Assembly: GCA_947175045.1 (NCBI GenBank) | Contig: CAMWLH010000126.1 | Span: forward strand, 1 to 6,428 | Direction of reading: 5' to 3' | DNA: 6,428 nt | Source: an uncultured Clostridia bacterium | GTDB lineage: Bacteria; Bacillota; Clostridia; Oscillospirales; Ruminococcaceae | Part shown: positions 6,129 to 6,428 of the stretch, in pieces | Layout: the number at the start of each line of letters is the position of its first letter | Numbering within the stretch: position 1 is the stretch's first letter | Position numbers and translations under genes: made by a program | Notes under the pieces: generated by a model | The model's input: only the letters and a program-made list of their open reading frames with translations | What the model was told of the DNA's origin: nothing | Database searches by the model: none

Positions 6129-6157
6129 TTGACAAGCCCGCGTATTTATTGTATAAT
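6129..6157 (+). promoter_or_regulatory. Consensus promoter of the small toxin mRNA
   Basis: TTGACA (6129-6134), exactly 17 bases, TATAAT (6152-6157): both boxes are perfect. Transcript start is expected near 6164. The leader of about 38 bases can form short hairpins (TCCG 6172-6175 with CGGA 6185-6188) beside the ribosome binding site, and CTCC at 6171-6174 could pair with GGAG in that site. Confidence 0.9.
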
Positions 6158-6194
6158 AAAGGAGCCGGCACTCCGGACGTTTTACGGAAGGAGG

Positions 6195-6221
6195 TGTTTA
6201 CATGGAAGTTTTGTTAGCGTT
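6195..6221 (+). repeat. Direct repeat set A, over the toxin start codon
   Basis: TGTTTACATGGAA (6195-6207) and TTTGTTAGCGTT (6210-6221) recur at 6351-6364 (with one extra G) and 6370-6381 (exact). Set A includes the end of the ribosome binding site, the ATG and the first codons of the toxin. Confidence 0.88.
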
Positions 6222-6291
6222 ATTAGTATCCGTCGAAGCGGGTTTGCTCGTTGAGCTTATCTGCAAGTGGCTTGACGGTAACGACCGGTAA
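6202..6291 (+). CDS. Fst-like type I toxin, 29-residue membrane peptide
   Basis: The frame from ATG 6202 to TAA 6289-6291 encodes a short hydrophobic peptide: MEVLLALLVSVEAGLLVELI (1-20) followed by CKWLDGNDR (21-29). A single membrane helix spans about residues 3-20, with a polar charged tail. The pattern AGLLVELICKWLDGND lines up with the core of Fst of plasmid pAD1 as I recall it (VGLVLEMISRVLDEED), including the central G, the E and the W/V-L-D turn, and the W-L is common in the family. Fst-type peptides insert in the membrane and harm the cell when made freely. AAGGAGGTG at 6188-6196 is a near-perfect ribosome binding site, and the promoter is consensus, so expression must be held down; the antisense RNA described at 6309-6391 would do this. 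Coding is well supported by the signals; toxicity is inference. Confidence 0.85.
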   Translation: MEVLLALLVSVEAGLLVELICKWLDGNDR

Positions 6292-6314
6292 CAGCACGGC
6301 AAATACCTAAAAAA

Positions 6315-6343
6315 GTCCCCCGAGCCTAAGACCCTCGGGGGAC
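6315..6343. terminator. Shared two-way terminator of toxin mRNA and antisense RNA
   Basis: A perfect 10-bp stem (GTCCCCCGAG 6315-6324 with 6334-6343) and 9-base loop CCTAAGACC. On the minus strand it is followed at once by six Ts; on the plus strand by AATTTTGTGTTT. Both convergent transcripts end here, so their terminator stems are complementary. The loop carries a CUAA sequence that fits the YUNR U-turn motif known to speed pairing of antisense RNAs. Confidence 0.92.
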
Positions 6344-6350
6344 AATTTTG

Positions 6351-6381
6351 TGTTTAGCATGGAAATAAATTTGTTAGCGTT
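6351..6381 (+). repeat. Direct repeat set B, inside the antisense RNA gene
   Basis: TGTTTAGCATGGAA (6351-6364, one G more than set A) and TTTGTTAGCGTT (6370-6381, identical to set A). Set B lies between the antisense promoter and the shared terminator, so its complement is carried by the antisense RNA. Confidence 0.88.
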
Positions 6382-6397
6382 TTCTATTTCCAATATA

Positions 6398-6426
6398 ATT
6401 ATAACATATCAAAATTGATTTGTCAA
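6398..6426 (-). promoter_or_regulatory. Consensus promoter of the antisense RNA
   Basis: Minus strand TTGACA (6421-6426), exactly 17 bases, TATAAT (6398-6403). The start 7 bases on, at 6391, begins the RNA with GG and exactly at the base of the predicted 5' hairpin. Confidence 0.88.
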
Positions 6427-6428
6427 GT

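Larger units (their letters stand above)
6309..6391 (-). ncRNA. Predicted antisense RNA antitoxin (RNAII-like)
   Basis: From the predicted start at 6391 to the six-T tail at 6309-6314 the RNA is about 83 nt with no open reading frame of note. It begins GGAAATA, which pairs with TATTTCC (complement of 6361-6367) to make a 7-bp stem holding a 17-base loop. That loop contains the complement of TTTGTTAGCGTT. The next segment complements TGTTTA-CATGGAA, and the 3' end is the shared terminator. It can therefore pair with the toxin mRNA at its start codon region and at its terminator, as RNAII does with RNAI in the pAD1 par locus. The promoter, fold and complementarity are visible; that it represses translation is inference. 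Confidence 0.82.

Noticed and set aside
1..6428. CRISPR array, tRNA or rRNA genes, insertion sequence ends
   Set aside because: I saw no regularly spaced repeats, no cloverleaf or rRNA-like segment, and no transposase frame in the window.

Overview
The window looks like chromosomal DNA from a low-to-mid GC Clostridia member, possibly Ruminococcus-like. The clues are strong AGGAGG-type Shine-Dalgarno sites, consensus TTGACA/TATAAT promoters, a Bacillus-type ECF sigma promoter, a single-chain glycyl-tRNA synthetase and the protein character. The genus is an inference; no rRNA or marker search was possible.

Layout. 1-118 is AT-rich with no gene seen. 119-1833 (+) is an ECF sigma factor and its overlapping membrane anti-sigma factor, behind a promoter of the kind ECF sigma factors recognise, so the unit is probably autoregulated. 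1893-2760 (-) is a MarR repressor (TTG start) overlapping a small FMN-binding oxidase-like protein; a perfect 27-bp palindrome covers the repressor's own promoter. 2812-2981 is intergenic with a strong 15-bp hairpin. 2982-5988 (-) holds, in transcription order, a branched-chain aminotransferase (ilvE), an unknown single-pass membrane protein and glycyl-tRNA synthetase, closely spaced behind one clear promoter upstream of ilvE.

6129-6426 is the most interesting part. A consensus promoter drives a 29-residue hydrophobic peptide with an Fst-like pattern. A convergent consensus promoter drives a predicted antisense RNA of about 83 nt. Both transcripts run into one shared two-way terminator. Two short direct repeats, one set over the toxin start codon and one inside the antisense RNA gene, make the antisense RNA complementary to the toxin's translation start. 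This is the architecture of the par (Fst/RNAII) type I toxin-antitoxin systems of Gram-positive bacteria, and the locus falls below the size that ordinary gene calling detects.

The sigma/anti-sigma pair and the MarR/oxidase pair are each self-contained regulatory units. The ilvE-glyS group is housekeeping metabolism and translation. The toxin-antitoxin locus sits divergently beside ilvE.
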